DNA from: Eutreptiella sp. 'Long Island Sound 2002'
Taxonomy: Eukaryota; Euglenozoa; Euglenophyceae; Eutreptiales; Eutreptiaceae
Reading direction: 5' to 3'
Length of the DNA: 64,000 nucleotides
Assembly (NCBI GenBank): GCA_964036045.1
Contig: OZ038389.1
Span: 37,705,998 to 37,769,997, forward strand
Each line of letters starts with the position of its first letter. Position 1 is the first letter of the stretch. The position numbers and the translations under genes are program-made. Below are positions 22,673-34,539 of this stretch, in pieces. The notes under the pieces were generated by a model that did no database searches, was not told where the DNA came from, and saw nothing but the letters and a program-made list of their open reading frames with translations.

Positions 22673-25600
22673 TCAACCTGCACCCCCGGCACCCACCACT
22701 CCGTCACCATTTCCTCCGTGATGCCACAACCAGAGTATCCGTGAGTCGCCCTCCAGAGCCGCCCACCACAGCATCAGGGGCAGGGCCGCAGACGGCGCTC
22801 CAGGGCACCGTACCCCTTCCACTCGGACGCTCTTCAGGCCACCCTGGATAGTCGTCCAGGCACTCGAGGACATCCGTCCAGAGTGCCGCAGTGCCCACCT
22901 CGCCTTAGGCCACCCCCTGTCGGCATGCTCTTGACATGTCCCGCACAGCGGGGCGGAGGCACACTGATGAACCCAAACGGACACCGTCTCCCCGCACCCG
23001 TGGCATCGCTGCGGAAGCACAGACCGCGATGGAACGCAGCTACCATCACAGCACTGCGACCACAGGTCCTGCCATACATCGCAGCACGCGTCCTGGAGCC
23101 CGAGCAAAGCCCCTGTCAGCGTGCGTGCTGTGGCACTACTGAGGAGGCTGCGCCTCGCCTCCTCCCACGTGGACACCGGGCGGAGTATCGGTCGTCCGTC
23201 GGGCATCTCCGGCAGGCTCTCAAGCAGCCGGGGCCACCGCGCCACCTTGGGGCCGCGCGTGCCATGCGCCAGGAGCTCCCAACCGTAGTCCCGCAAGACC
23301 TCCCCGATGACAACAACCCCGTCCTGCTCCGGGCCCCTGGCGGAAGCCAGAACCAAGCGTTGCCCTCCCGCCCGAGCCTCAATGACCGCCCTGAGACCCA
23401 GGGTGTCAAGGGTGTGACGGGCATCGGCAGCCACGTGGTCGTCCCCCTCTGGCAGAGAGAACATGGCCTCCGTGACTTGGCCTTGCGCGTCGTCGCCCTG
23501 TACCCGCGCCAGCTGCTCGGAGCCCACTAACACTGCCATGGACCGCTGCTCCGTGACCGCCGGTACGGCTCGTCGCAGCTGCCGGTCACATAGCCACAAC
23601 GTACCCACGTCAAGTACGACAGCCACCGCCAGGACTGGGAGACCGCACAGAGGTTGCTGAAGGACTGGCAGCACCTCGCGAGGCCAGCCCACGACGTTCC
23701 CCACCGCCGGATGGTTGGCGTACACCTGGAGCCAGGGATCACTCTGGCCGTCAAGGTGTCTCACCTTGGTACCCCGCACCTGGGCCCAGGACTGCGCCGA
23801 CACCACGCGGGACCACTCCCTGAATGCTGTGATGTCTCGCGCCACCCAGGAACCGATCCACCGGTCGAAGGCCTGCGCCACCGCCGCCACCCAGTGAGGG
23901 AACAAGGACAGGGCCTCCTCACGCTCGATGCACGACCGCGACACCAGCAGTGCGTGCAGCGGCGCCCTCAGAAAGGTTGCCCGCAGGTCGCCGGGGAGGC
24001 CGGCAAACGGGTTCCACGGCGGACGCTGCAGGATCCTCCCTGCCGGCGGGCAGAAGGGTGTGTCACCGCGCAGGAACGCGTATACCGCCCTCCTTCGATC
24101 TTGCATCGGCAGCTGCATGATCTGGGTGAGCCGATGGTTCCTGCGGGCATACACATCTTCCCCAATCTGGACCATGTCCTCCACAAAGAGTCTGGCCTTG
24201 GCAGGACCCCGGGACGACGCCGCTCGCACCGCAGCGAACAGCCGCTTCAGGTCCCCGGGTACGACACCTGCCATCAGGGATTCTGCCCACCTGCAGCCGT
24301 GCTCCCTCCACGCCACGAACTCCACCGCCCTGTCCGTTAGGGGTAGCTCCGCCGTGAACTCCTCCACACGCCTGCACAGAAGCCCAGCCACCTCCTCGTC
24401 CCGCGCACACAGTAGGCGCATGTGGCCGATGTCCTCCTCCGGCCCCCCACAGAAGATACAGGGGTGGGCCGGTATTGCCACACGCGTGAGCTTCTGTCTC
24501 CACCGTCGCATGACCTGCATGGTGGACAAGCGACCGTCACGCGCCCGCAGCATATTCCTGTGCGTTGGGCCGTGGTGCATAGCTCCCAGGGACATCGCCT
24601 CGCAGGCGCCAGCCAGTGGCGTGTGCGCCCTGGTGCGAGCCGCTAGCGAACGCCACTCCATCTCCCGGACCTGCTGAAGGGCTTGCATGGATGGTACACG
24701 CGGCTCGAGCTCACCATTATCCCCCGGTACCAAGAGGATGGCGTGCTCCTTCGGCAGGACTAGATGGACTGGCGGGGCCATCGCACGGGCCGCGGCAGAG
24801 TCCGGTGCCTCAAGCGGGACCGCCGCTAAGTGCGAGCTCTGTCTCACCACCCAGTGGTGCGGCCCCCCAACTCGGCGCGGCAGCCGCCGCAGCCCCTCCA
24901 CTATCCAGCTCAGTGCATGTTGATTGACCAGATGTGACGTCGGCCCCTTGATGCCACGGTACAGGGCCTCCTGCGCCCTGCGGAGATGCGCTCCTATGAC
25001 GGACGCATCCACCACGTGTACCGTGCACGCTGACGGGGGCGTGTGCAACAAGTACGCCGCCGCGCCAATGATCTCTGCCTCCGGGACCGTGCCGTAGATG
25101 GCACCCGTCCACGTGGGGATTCCGTGGCTGGCCACCGCCACATTTGTGGCGTCGTCTCCCTGGGGCGACGCGTCAGACGATGTGACTTTAGTCGCCACCG
25201 GCACCCAGCAGTACCGGTGGGGCTCTAGCCACGCCACGTCGGAGTGGGGGCTCTGCACCACCTTTCCCAGAGACGCCGCGCTGGAGGCCGTGAGCTCCGG
25301 GGACAGGACCACCCTCGGTCGATACACCGCATGTGGTCTCCAGGCCAGGTCACATCCGCAGACTGACTTGATGGCGTCCAGGGCGGTGGTGTACTCCGCC
25401 CCCCAAACCGTTGCGGAGCAGGAAGGCTGGTACACCACGACAGACCCCTGCTCCACTGCGCCACCGCCACGCAACGACGTGACGGCGACATGCGGATCAT
25501 GCGGCACGTTGGACATTCGGACCACTTCCGGGACCGAGTGCTCATCCGGATCCGGGATTGGGCCTGCCGGTAGCAGAAGAACAATTGCCCATTCGCCGCA

Positions 25601-28190
25601 CTTGTGCACCGCCGCGCACGCCCTGGAAAACGCTGGCTGTCCGTGCACAACCCACAGTGGTGGCGGGCTGATGCCGCCCCCGGCGTGGGGAGTGAGTAGG
25701 GGGACGGACGCCGGATCGTCTTGCTGCTGGTAGCCCTCAAAGACGTCCCCCAGCAGGAACAGGAGGGCGGCCAGCGGGACGAACGGCATGGACAGCCCCG
25801 GGTTGGCCGGGTCCCATCCTTCCTCCCTGTATCCGCCCACTACATACACGTCCCCCGCAGCGGACTGTCTATTGCGTTTGCTGGCCTTCTTTCGGCGCAC
25901 CGGGTGTATGAGCCGGTGAGTCAACGGACCGGGCAGCTGCGGCCGGAAGACGTCGCGAAGCCCCGTGAGCCACACATGGTCCAGCTGGTGGGGTCCTACT
26001 CCCGCGTGCGGAAGGTGCAGGTGGTCCTCGTGGCACTCCTGAAGCTGGACCGCCCAGTGCCCAGGCGTAGGGCAGGGGAGCCGCGCATGCAGGAGGTCAT
26101 TTGCGGGATCAGTCAGGGACTGCACTGCCGCATCCGTGCGGGGCCCCGAGAGAATGCAGATGTCCCTACCCTTGAAGGCGTAGGATTGGGATACCCACTT
26201 CCGCCCTGCCCACTGCACTTGCGGCAGATGGGCGTGTGCACACGAGTACACCGACGATGGCATGAGAAGCCCCACGCGCAACGTCCCCATCGCCCTGAGC
26301 ACCCTGTCCACCCACGTATTGCCAGCGTGCGTGGCGAATGACGCAGAGGGCACCATGAACTGTCCGCACACTCCGTACTGCACGTGCATGTCTCGGAGCA
26401 TGGCCCGCAGCTCATCACGGACCGTCATCGACCTGTGGTGGGTGAGCTGAGCCACGGTCGCCACGACGGAGTCGCGGCAGATAACCTGGACATCTGCCAA
26501 CCGTAGCCCATGACCTGACCGCACCGCCACGTTGGACAGGTCCTTGGGCAGCTTCTCAAACTGCAGGGCCGCAGCCTTGATGGCAGTGTTCAGCTTGACC
26601 ACCGCCTCCGCCGTGTCGGACAGGTAGGGCGCCGCGTACCGCACGATGCCACCAACCACGGCCGCCATCACCTCATGAGGCACCGACGCCGGCCCCAGCG
26701 TGTTCTTGCACCAGCCCAGCAGGGCTTCACACCGGAGTACATGTTTCTCCTTCATGGTCGCCATCCCCCTGGGATCGAGGCGCAGGCCCAAGTATGGTAC
26801 CGTGCCCTTGGCACGTAAGCATACCCATGGGGCCGCTGTGTCCCCCGGGTTCAGGTATACCATAATCGAGTGGATGCGAGCAGTACTGGCATAGGCGCAT
26901 TTGCTCACGTTGAGGGACATGCCCATGTCCGTGAGATACCGCGCTATCATCGCCGCATACTCCAGGAATTGCGGCAGGGAGTGCGCTATCAGCAGGAGGT
27001 CATCACAGTACGCCTGTACCAGGGGTGGCACCGCGTGGCGAGCATCTCCCCGCGCCTTACAGGCAAGGCTCCGCAGGAGAGGCTCCAATAGGAGGAGGTA
27101 GAGCACAGCGCTCTCCGCACTGCCCTGCCGCAGGCCCCTGTGGAGCCGTATGCTCGGCGTCGGGCCATGCGCAGTGACGATGCGCACCAGGGACCCGCAG
27201 CTGAGGGTGCGGAAGAGCCTGATGAGCTCCTCCGGGACACCCATGTGGCGCAGGAGTAGCGCCAGTGCTCCGTGCGGCGCTGTGTCAAAAGCTTTCGACA
27301 CATCGAAGGCCAGGACGTGGTTTTCCTCCATCCCACGCTGCAGCCTGCGCTGGGCCAGGAACACCGGGGCAGCCGCCGTGGAGCCCGGCATGGCTCCGAA
27401 CTGCCAGTCCGCGGCCAGTCCCTTGCGTGCCAGAACAGCTGTGAACCTCCGCATGAGGGGGGTCATGAGCATTCGCATGTCTTGCTGCCCCAGCGCTATC
27501 GGCCTGTACTCGTCCAGGTTGCCCGTGGCTGTGCCCTTGGGCATCAGCCAGATAATGGCCTCGTGCCAGGACTCCGGGACATCCGCACCCCGCAGGATTG
27601 CCCTGTACGCATGCACCAGGAGCCCCTGCACCGGTTCAGGCAGCTCTGCTATGAGGGCAGCCGTGACCCGGTTGGACCCCGGAGCTTTGTCGTCCGCCAC
27701 GGCCTGCCTCACGGCGTCTTTAAGGTCCTGCATGGTGTAGTCCTGTACCGATCTCCACTCCTCCGGCACCCCTTTGGGAATGTGGGCCCGGACCAGCCGC
27801 TCGAAGGCCGGCAGGTTCACTGGCCGCTTGGCGTACAGCGCCTCCCAATACCTCTGGACCTCGCCAATGACGTCCGAGGCCTCCAAGAGCACCTTCTCCG
27901 ACTCGCGGACGCGTACGGACCAAAGGCCTGACGGGGCATAGTTCACCACGTTGATGGCCCCCCGTATCGCCGTCCATCGGAGCTGCAGGTCCGGTACCCT
28001 GCCCCGCCAGTAGTCCTTGATGGACCGGCGCCTGTTGCTCCTGAGGACATCCCGCAGCTCCTCCACGCGTGTCTCCAGCTGGCGGAGCTGTTGGTCCAAT
28101 GCGGCACGCAGGTCCTCAACCGAGGCGGGGGACAGGTCGGGGTCCACTCGCCGGAGGTGCTGTAGCAGGGCAGTCGCTTCCTGGGAGTGG
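22673..28190 (-). CDS. LINE ORF2-like protein: RT, RNase H-like region, zinc fingers
   Basis: About 1,840 codons without a stop. A helical N-terminal stretch is followed by reverse transcriptase: KAPGSNRV (about residue 190), FDVSKAFDTAPHG (about 310) and the catalytic YCDDL (about 407). Further on, WTGAIYGTVPEAEIIGAA (about 1,045) followed by VVDAS resembles an RNase H core. A C-x2-C-x8-H-x4-C finger (CIFC...H...C, about 1,254) is typical of the region after LINE RTs. A cysteine-rich cluster (CHGCGE...CGTC) lies near 1,740. The apurinic-type endonuclease normally N-terminal is absent and the ORF enters directly from the TA tract, so this copy is probably immobile although its RT is intact. 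There is no real ATG at the start. Confidence 0.85.
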
Positions 28191-28289
28191 ATATATATAT
28201 ATAGCAACAACAAGCAAGCAACAACAAGCACTTCTCCTCACTGTTTTGGCCATTGCTCCACGTCATCGCTCCGGGCCCTACTCGACTCT

Positions 28290-29330
28290 AGTCATCTTGG
28301 AGCCCAGATGGTGGCCTTGCCGAATCCAAGTTTTGAGCTAAAAACTCAGCGGTGGCGGCCCGGGGCGGGGGTGCCAAGTCGGGACGTGGCCTCCCAAATC
28401 TGCGCAGTTTTGGGCCAAAAACAGCCATTTTTCGCCCAAAACAGCCCCAAAACCCGGGCAAAGCGCCCAAACGAAGGGATACGGTGAGTACAGCGCACGT
28501 GCGGCTTCACTTCACCGTGTCAAAGAGCTCTCTACTGCCCTTCAATTCCACGATATGTCCGAGAAACGGCCCAAAAAGGCGCCAAAAAGCCCCAAAAACC
28601 TGCGCAATGCGCACCAACACCCCGAAACCAAGCACGGGCCGTATCTTGGGCTACGTGGCTCAAATCCGAATTCCAAGGGCGCCTAGTCCACCCGCAAGCC
28701 CCCAGCTTTTGTGGTTTCCAAGCCTCAGAATGGCCCAACGAGCCACTCACACCCCCGTACCAGTGGTCACTTGGTGGATCCGGAGGGCAGCCCGGCCCGC
28801 GCACGTTGGGGGCCAACGGTGGGTCCACCAGGGTCCCCGGGGCGAAAAAAATCATATTTTCCGAAGTTGTTCCTAGACCACTTAGGATGTTCAGAGAAGT
28901 GTTTTCAGGCTGTTTTGAGCCCCTGGTGGTGCGTTATGGGCCACGAAAAATCCCAAAATGCCTTGAAAATGGGCCGTTTTGGGACCAAAAATGGGTCAAA
29001 AATGGGTGAAAACCGCGTTTTTCCAAAAGTGATCCTGGACCATTCGGGATGCTCAAACAAGTGGTTTGGACCCATTTTGAGCCCGTGGTGCTGCGTTTTG
29101 GCCCACGGAAAATCCCAAAATGCCTTAAAAAGGGGCTGGTTCACCACCAAAAATGGGTGAAAACTGGGTGAAAAAGCAATTTTTTGAAAGTGATCACGGG
29201 CCATTTGGGAGGCTCAGAAAAGTGTTTTTAGCCTGTTTTGAGCCCAAGATCGGGCGTTGTGGCCCATGGAGCATCTCAAAATGCCTTGAAAATGGGCCAC
29301 TATGGGACAAAAACAAGTGACATTTTGTGT
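28290..29330 (+). repeat. About 1-kb interspersed repeat with 161-bp satellite units (right arm)
   Basis: Starts TCATCTTGGAGCCC at about 28,293. A unique block extends to about 28,860, then units of about 161 bp with CCAAAATGCCTTGAAAATGGG to about 29,320. It is mirrored at 12,890-13,716 and repeated, diverged, at 13,917-14,880. Because the Helitron-like gene starts 1 kb further on and the repeat begins with TC, it could include a Helitron 5' end; this is speculative. Confidence 0.75.
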
Positions 29331-29394
29331 CCCTTTTGGTACCGAGGGATGAGTCATCCTTGCTGTGTTTTGCCGTCTGTGTGCTTCGTTCATT

Positions 29395-30327
29395 GTGCCC
29401 TTTGCTCTTAGTGAGTGGACTTGGAGTACAGGTGTACTCTTAACGGAGTTACCTTCACATTCACGCCATGTCTAATGATGGGAGCAGGACTTGCAAAAAT
29501 AGTGTGGAGTGTTTGGTACAAGAGGGACGAGTAGTTCCTTGTCTTTTTTTGCCGTTTGTGTGCGTTATTCTTCCGTGCCCTTTGCTCTTAGTGAGTGGAC
29601 TTGGAGTACAGGTGTACTCTTAACGGAGTTACCTTCACATTCACGCCAGGTATAAGAGGGACGAGTAGTTCCTTGTCGTGTTTTGCCATTTGTGTGCTTT
29701 GTTCTTTCGTGCCTTTTGCTCTTAGTGATTGGACTTGGAGTACAAGTGTACTCTTAACGGAGTTACCTTCACATTCACGGCATGTCTAATCATGGGAGCA
29801 AGAGTTGGTACAAGAGGGAGGAGTAGTTCTTTGCCGTGTTTTGCCGTTTGTGTGCTTTGTTCCTCTCTGCCCGTTGCTCTTAGTGTTTGGACTTGGAGTA
29901 CAGGTGTACTCTTAAAAAAGTTACCTTCACATTCACGCCATGTCTAATCAAGAGGCAAGAGTTGCAACAATAGGCTGGAGTGTTTGGTACAAGAGGGACG
30001 AGTAGTTCCCTGCTGTGTTTTGCCGTTTGTGTGCTTTGTTGTTCCACGGGTACCAAAAGGTTAGGTTCCGTTTGGGCTGGGGTACTAGTGGGTAGGAATG
30101 GGGCTCATTCTTTGGGAGGATAAGTAAGGCCCACCAACGCAAAACAAGATACTGCCATCCGGTTGGGTTTGAGGCTGTACAAGTATAGGCGTCACCAACA
30201 TTATCAATGATGCTTCTACCCCCGTAGTAGTCACTTTGTTTTTTCCCAACTAATGTTTTTTCTTGCTCTCGGCAGTTGGATTTGGAGTATAGGTGTACTC
30301 TTAACGGAGTTACCTTTATTTCGCACC
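29395..30327 (+). promoter_or_regulatory. Tandem promoter/5'-end copies before the Helitron-like gene (right copy)
   Basis: The 31-nt block, with GAGTAC-AGGT-GTACTC dyad and TTAACGGAGTTACC, occurs at 29,423-29,453, 29,603-29,633, 29,737-29,767, 29,895-29,925 (degenerate, TTAAAAAAGTTACC) and 30,284-30,314. Distances from ACC to the next ATG are 14, (ATG mutated), 14, 14 and 13 nt. Each copy is preceded by a TTTTGCCGTTTGTGTGC-like stretch. The first four are followed by remnants of the gene start and stop within about 20-30 codons. Confidence 0.6.
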
Positions 30328-30535
30328 ATGTCAAATTGCTGGGAGCACGAGTTGCAACAATGCTTGGACACAGACATTGACTTCCCGGTGGCCGAGTTCA
30401 TCAAGCTGCATAGCGAAGTCCCCCCGCCTACCATCCGTCGGCGACATGCGCAGTTGCGCGCCACGCTGATGAAGCGATTGCAAAAGCGCGCCGCACTTGG
30501 GATCCAAGCATCGACGGTGGCAAGTTTGAACACTC

Positions 30536-30994
30536 CTGAGTCCCAAGCAGCCAAGGGGTCTTGTGGAGGCAAGAAGAACACCTCGGAGTCCCAAGCCGAC
30601 AAGGGCAAGAAAAACACCGCGGAGTCCCAAGCCATCAAGGGCAAAAAGAACACCGCGGAGTCCCAGGCGGCAAAGGGTTCAGCTGGAGGCAACAAGAACA
30701 CCGCGGAGTCGCAAGCGGCCAAGGGGTCTTGTGGAGGCAAGAAGAACACCTCGGAGTCCAAAGCCGACAAGGGCAAGAAAAACACCGCGGAGTCCCAAGC
30801 CATCAAGGGCAAAAAGAACACCGCGGAGTCCCAGGCGGCAAAGGGTTCAGCTGGAGGCAAGAAGAACACCGCGGAGTCGCAAGCGGCCAAGGGGTCTTGT
30901 GGAGGCAAGAAGAACACCTCAGAGTCCCAAGCCGACAAGGGCAAGAAAAACACCGCAGAGTCCCAAGCGGCCAAGGGTTCCTTCGGAGGCATAA
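30536..30994 (+). repeat. In-frame VNTR coding NTxESQxxKG units (right copy)
   Basis: Units such as NTAESQAIKGKK and NTSESQADKGKK alternate with longer KGSCGG/KGSAGG units in a higher-order pattern repeated nearly three times. The number of units equals that of the left arm. Confidence 0.85.
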
Positions 30995-31498
30995 ACAACA
31001 CGCCAGAATCGCAACGGAATAAGGCCATCGTTGGTGGACACGGCAATACGCCAGAGAAGCAGCACATCAAGGCATTGGGGCGTCGTCATTGCGGGGTTGT
31101 TCGTACAGTGTCTCGGGAGTTGTTCCGTGCTAATGCATCATCGCCGTCCAACATTTCTTTGAAGTCAGTTCGAGAGTATTGGCTTGATGGTTTGGACACT
31201 TTGTGTTCACCACTTTTTGATGCACTTTGCTACCGGTGTGGTCAACTCCTTTCGGGCTCAATAGTCCGGGGACACAAGTTTACGGTTCCACGCAATACTG
31301 ACGAGATACGTACACAGACTTTGTTTGGCGTGCCACCCACGGATTTGGTTACAAGTGGGATATTTGCATTCCGCAACGAGATGTTCGCCAATTACTTGAA
31401 GTACAAAAATGCACCGTTTCCAGTTCCCCCGCGATCTCCTGCACGTAGCACAAGTCGCTTTGTGGTGTATGACACTCCTGTTTGGCACTCCGCTACAC

Positions 31499-31502
31499 GT
31501 AT
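31499..31502. repeat. Target site duplication GTAT (left)
   Basis: GTAT immediately before the LTR (TGACGC); the partner is at 48,613-48,616. Confidence 0.85.
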
Positions 31503-34500
31503 TGACGCGTTCCCGTGGGGGGCCGGCCACGGGACGCTGCGGTGGACACGCGCAAGTGAGCAGGCAGGCAAAGCACTACGCTCACAGGGGCATCAATGCG
31601 CTCATGTCATGTGATAAAGCGTTTCAGAATCCTTGCCACTCTGAAATGAGGGAACGAAAGTATGTACAGCAACACATCAGGATACGTACACATGGGGTTA
31701 AGACTGGACTGGGGTAAGTGCATCACAGGACAATAGACACTCTATCCCAACTTGTATCCCAATCCCAGGTCCGACCCTCTCAGTGGCTGGTGGGGGCGGG
31801 GGCTCAAACACAACCCATGCCCTGCTCAGTCCGGACCCTGAACCCCTGTCACTGGGGGAGGTGTACCGAACAGCCACAGGTGACTCCACAGAACCCAAGT
31901 GGCTCCAAGGCCAACCGACGGTGGCTCCCCATGCTCCCTCAACGGCAGGTCCCAACTCCTCCCTGAGCCAGAGATATGGCCGCGCCATTATCACCCAGGA
32001 GTTGGTAGCTGAAAATGGGCTGTTTCAGCCCAAACTGATATTAACCCAAAAATCCCCAAAATTGACCCCTCGTCCGGACCCGCCAGAGGTAGGGACGAGG
32101 CAACTGACCCTATGCCCTTCGAGTACGAACTTCCTGGACCCCTCACCCAACCTGGTTCCCTCTGGGGTCCCGGCATCAGGACAACACGGATGGGTCAAGT
32201 GGGGCCATGATGCCAAAGTCACCAAAATTGGCGTCATTCCCACGCGAGGCTCGCCCGACCAAGGTAGGGCCAATGGCTCACAGGGTAGGAGGCAGGACCT
32301 AGGACTTATATCTGAGTGTACAACTTGGGATTAGGTCCGGGCTCCCTGTGGGCATGGAGAAATGGGGCCGCAAATTGACCACACGGGGGGTTGAAATTGG
32401 GGTCCCAAAAGGGGGTCATTTTGGCTGCCGAAATGAGCCAAAATTCGGGGGTGCTCCCAATAGTATATCTCCACGCCGGCTTGGAGATCGGATCCACCAT
32501 TCCCTACGCGATCCACCGGGAGTCCAACAAAGACTCCCTTGCCCTTGGCTCCCAAAGATCTCCATGCTACTTGGCATGGTGACGATCCCAATTGGGTCCA
32601 CAAATGCAAAAATGGCAAAATTGTCCAAACTCACTTTGGGCTAGCACCTTAACGAAGGATGCTCCGCCTCGCCCACGTGGTGTGTGAACCATGGGGACCA
32701 ACATACATAACACCCATGTCATATATGGTCCATTCGTCCATGCGTCCGGCGTGCACGGGTGAGCTGAACATAGTGCACGGCGGGCAACAAAAGTGGAAAA
32801 TTGCTCAAAATGGCCAAAAATGCGCACACTCATGGTTGGGGCAAATGAGGCACATGCCTGAGTTGGACCGGAGTGTGCCATAGGATTGGTATCAAGTCCT
32901 ATGTGTCCAACATATCTTTTGGGCGTCGCCCAACTCCTCCGGTTTTGGGAATGGCAGGGTCGCCAAGTGAGCCCATGATTTGGGATAGTCCCAAATCGCC
33001 AACATGGCGGCCACGGTATGCCAATCTCAAGAGGATTTATTCGCCGGGTTCAAGATATGTTGGGCACCGAAGTATGTACCCTCAAAACATATCTGGGTCA
33101 TGATGTCAATTGAGCGCAACGTTGAGATACACGGTCGCCACTTGACATCATGACGGGCCAAAAACGGCAAAATTGGCACAAAGATACACAAAAGTGCCTT
33201 GAAAGGTGCACAATTATATTAGAATATCTTCGGCTTGGATCGTGCAATCAACTAATCCTTCTAAACACAATGACTTGACACCAATGACCTTCGATTCCAC
33301 ATATGTGCTCCACTTGGGGCGCCTTGAAAGGTTACGAGCGCTACTTTCCAAGTGGGCACATGAAAATATGGGAAATTGCAAAACACACACCTTGCTCCCA
33401 ACGCATCGCTTCGGGATCGCTACACAAGCTTCCCTTCACGAAGGTTAGGCTTGCAATTGATCGTAGGGAGTATGGAGAAGGGGCTTGCACAACTTGAGGT
33501 CCATTGGCGGGCTTGGCTTGGAGCGATGGACCCGCCAAATGGGCACGCAACACAACACAAGGCACATACTCCATATTGCCCAAAAAGGTAGCTCCCCCCA
33601 CGATATGTCATGCCCCTCCAAGGGCATAACTTTGTGCCAATCGCTCATAGGAACTCAAGGAGAGTTCCTATGCAACACCAACACTTGCGCGCTACACTCG
33701 AAAGTTATCTTAACGCACGCAATATCATGGCCCAAGAGTTGTAACGCAAACTCTACCCTCTTGACCATGATCCATTACACTAGCGCGCACGTGTGGAGAC
33801 GCAAGGCATATAATGCTTCCTAAATTACGTCGGGAGTATTGTGAATACATCCCACGTTTTCTTATTGTCATTCCTCGCAAGCAACACGAGATATGACCTT
33901 CACAAGTGGCCTCACGAATCAACTTTGTTTTGCCCATATCTTTAAGACAAATGGAGGGCAGGATAAAAGGAAAGTTGATTCGTGCATAGGGAAGCACGTA
34001 GGTCCACTCGAAAGAGGTCAAATCAAGTGCGGGGATGTCGAAGTCGGAAATCCGATTTCGACATCCTGAAAAATTCGGATTAAGGTTGCGAGTGTAGAAT
34101 GTGAAAATTGCGGATGCATCAACGCAATTCCTGAAGACTTTAGGGGCTTCGTCACGGATAGCGTTAAAATTTCCATTATAAACAGTTAAACTGGCGGTTA
34201 CGGTAAAGTCGCGATCCAACCGCCAGCAGTCAAAACAGTGAATATCAGAACGGAAGCGTAAAAATTGACGGAAACAATATGAAAATAAAACCCTGTTGAT
34301 TCCTGATATTCTGATACACAAATCTCCGCTGGCGGTGCATCGGTTGCCGATGCGGGGCTTTACGGCACGGAACACGCTCCCGCCGGGCTCGCACCGGGCG
34401 TCAACGGGCGCCTTCCGTACATGGGGTTAGTGGACCGGAGGCCGGTCTTCCCTTCCGTATATGGGGTTAGTGGACCGGAGACCGGTTGTATGCCCTAACC

Positions 34501-34528
34501 TAGCCATGGGGTTCTGGGTACCGCTTCA
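31503..34528 (-). repeat. 3' LTR, right copy (3,026 bp)
   Basis: In element orientation it starts TGAAGCGGTACC beside the purine tract and ends GCGTCA at the GTAT duplication. It carries the same hairpins and the two-copy GGGGTTAGTGGACCGG tandem as the other LTRs, plus the 24 bp missing from the left-arm LTR. Confidence 0.92.
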
Positions 34529-34539
34529 CCCCCCTCCTT
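34529..34539 (-). promoter_or_regulatory. Polypurine tract AAGGAGGGGGG
   Basis: Eleven purines on the element strand abut the 3' LTR. This is the expected RNase H-resistant primer for plus-strand DNA synthesis. Confidence 0.85.

Larger units (their letters stand above)
30328..31502 (+). pseudogene. Helitron-like Rep/helicase gene, N-terminal part (right copy)
   Basis: ATG at 30,328, 13 nt after the conserved upstream block. A basic N-terminus (RRRHAQLRATLMKRLQKR) is followed by about eleven NTxESQxxKG units at about residues 70-222, then a globular part with CYRCG and a segment ending in ...VWHSATR. The coding sequence is interrupted after the duplicated GTAT by the gypsy element. In the host frame the next codons resume at 48,617 as M-Y-A-C-H-V-C, so the two parts were one open frame before insertion. 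Read through, the frame instead ends in the LTR at 31,614. The role is inferred from the downstream Helitron-type and PIF1-helicase segments; the repeat domain is unfamiliar and may bind nucleic acid. Confidence 0.75.

Noticed and set aside
30536-30994. Repeat array as a CRISPR
   Set aside because: Units are coding, directly adjacent, without unique spacers, in a eukaryotic mobile gene.
31503-34528. Third-copy module at 45,587-48,612 as an independent transposon
   Set aside because: Its ends are TG...CA, a purine tract adjoins one copy and GTAT flanks the pair, so both are LTRs of one element.
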